A stretch of DNA of 64,000 nucleotides. It comes from an uncultured Clostridium sp. (GTDB taxonomy: Bacteria; Bacillota; Clostridia; TANB77; CAG-508). The notes beneath the pieces are model-generated. The model was not told the origin of the DNA and searched no databases. It worked only from the letters and a program-made list of their open reading frames with translations. The stretch is taken from contig CAKNNA010000002.1 in NCBI GenBank assembly GCA_930989765.1, forward strand, positions 26,000-89,999, given 5' to 3'. Position numbers and translations under genes: made by a program. This document shows, piece after piece, positions 63,420 through 64,000 of the stretch; the first letter of the stretch is position 1, and each line of letters begins with the position of its first letter.

Positions 63420-63439
63420 ATATTAGGAGGAATTTTAAA

Positions 63440-63733
63440 ATGTGCAATTTTAGAGAACTAAATGATGATATATTAAGAGAATGGCTAAATATTCGAGAAC
63501 AAGAGGTATTTTGTACTTTAACACCTGAAGATAAAAAGCACCATCTATATTTTGATGAGCTATCTGAAAATATTTTAAAGAATGTACCTAAACAAAATCA
63601 AAAGTATGTCAAAAAGCAATTGGATAAACTTAATAATAATTTTATGGATTATCTTTGCTACTGGAACGAAAAGTATTATAGGAATGGTTTTGTTGATGGA
63701 ATACAGATTACTATAGGCTGTATAAAAACATAG
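63440..63733 (+). CDS. mobile-element hypothetical protein
   Basis: ORF with RBS taggagg. Confidence 0.6.
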   Translation: MCNFRELNDDILREWLNIREQEVFCTLTPEDKKHHLYFDELSENILKNVPKQNQKYVKKQLDKLNNNFMDYLCYWNEKYYRNGFVDGIQITIGCIKT

Positions 63734-63762
63734 AGAAGTGAGCATATATGCTCACTTCTAAA
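63733..63762. terminator. bidirectional hairpin terminator
   Basis: agaagtgagcatatatgctcacttct. Confidence 0.75.
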
Positions 63763-63776
63763 AGTGTTTAATATTT

Positions 63777-64000
63777 TCAATTTTCAAAATAAAATGCATA
63801 TCTAGTATTATCTCTTATAAAACGTTCTTTATAATTTCCATTACTAGCAGATTTAACAACTTTTCTCCAAAATTCTTGAGCTCGTTTATTTTTTAATAAA
63901 GTCCTTATTTCCCATTTTCCTTTATACTTTTTAAACATTTCATTAGCCATGAACGTTCCTGCTCCGTGTTTTCTATATTTATTTAAAACAAAGAATTCTG
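63777..64000 (-). CDS. GNAT family acetyltransferase (N-terminus beyond window)
   Basis: EFFVLNKYRKHGAGTFMANEMFKKYKGKWEIRTLLKNKRAQEFWRKVV. Confidence 0.75.
   Translation of the reverse strand, partial: EFFVLNKYRKHGAGTFMANEMFKKYKGKWEIRTLLKNKRAQEFWRKVVKSASNGNYKERFIRDNTRYAFYFEN

Overview
AT-rich, Clostridia/Firmicutes-like chromosome segment. Positions 1-~15.7 kb are the right part of an integrative conjugative element (type IV secretion genes, all on the minus strand), ending at a displaced 3' tRNA-Lys(CUU) fragment that looks like an attachment site. The chromosomal part (~15.9-62 kb) carries CorA, CapA, an ABC-F ATPase, Tex, a single-module NRPS (C-A-T-R) next to a histidine kinase and an HD-GYP response regulator, an acyl-CoA synthetase, HtrA, a REP-associated-type Y1 transposase, SMC, a cohesin/dockerin surface cluster, a guanine-deaminase-like protein, an adenosine-deaminase-like fusion, and tRNA-Arg(ACG). 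A second putative element with a RepA_N-type initiator starts just after an intact tRNA-Pro(UGG). Main discovery: every broken gene I could find (VirD4/TraG x3, VirB4 x5, VirB6 x2, M23 hydrolase x3, replisome organiser x1, SMC x1, membrane glycosyltransferase x1; 16 sites) is repaired by the same event. An in-frame CGG is followed by a +1 shift, so that C-GGN is read as one glycine. By eye, CGG occurs in frame only 17 times in the credible genes: 16 at these shift sites and one as an apparently ordinary sense codon. Many out-of-frame CGG trinucleotides have no effect. This suggests that CGG is (nearly) unassigned and acts as a +1 frameshift or quadruplet (CGGN = Gly) signal. A sequencing artefact must still be excluded, but the codon-phase and strand bias argue against a frame-blind error. 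All readings were done by eye, without database searches.
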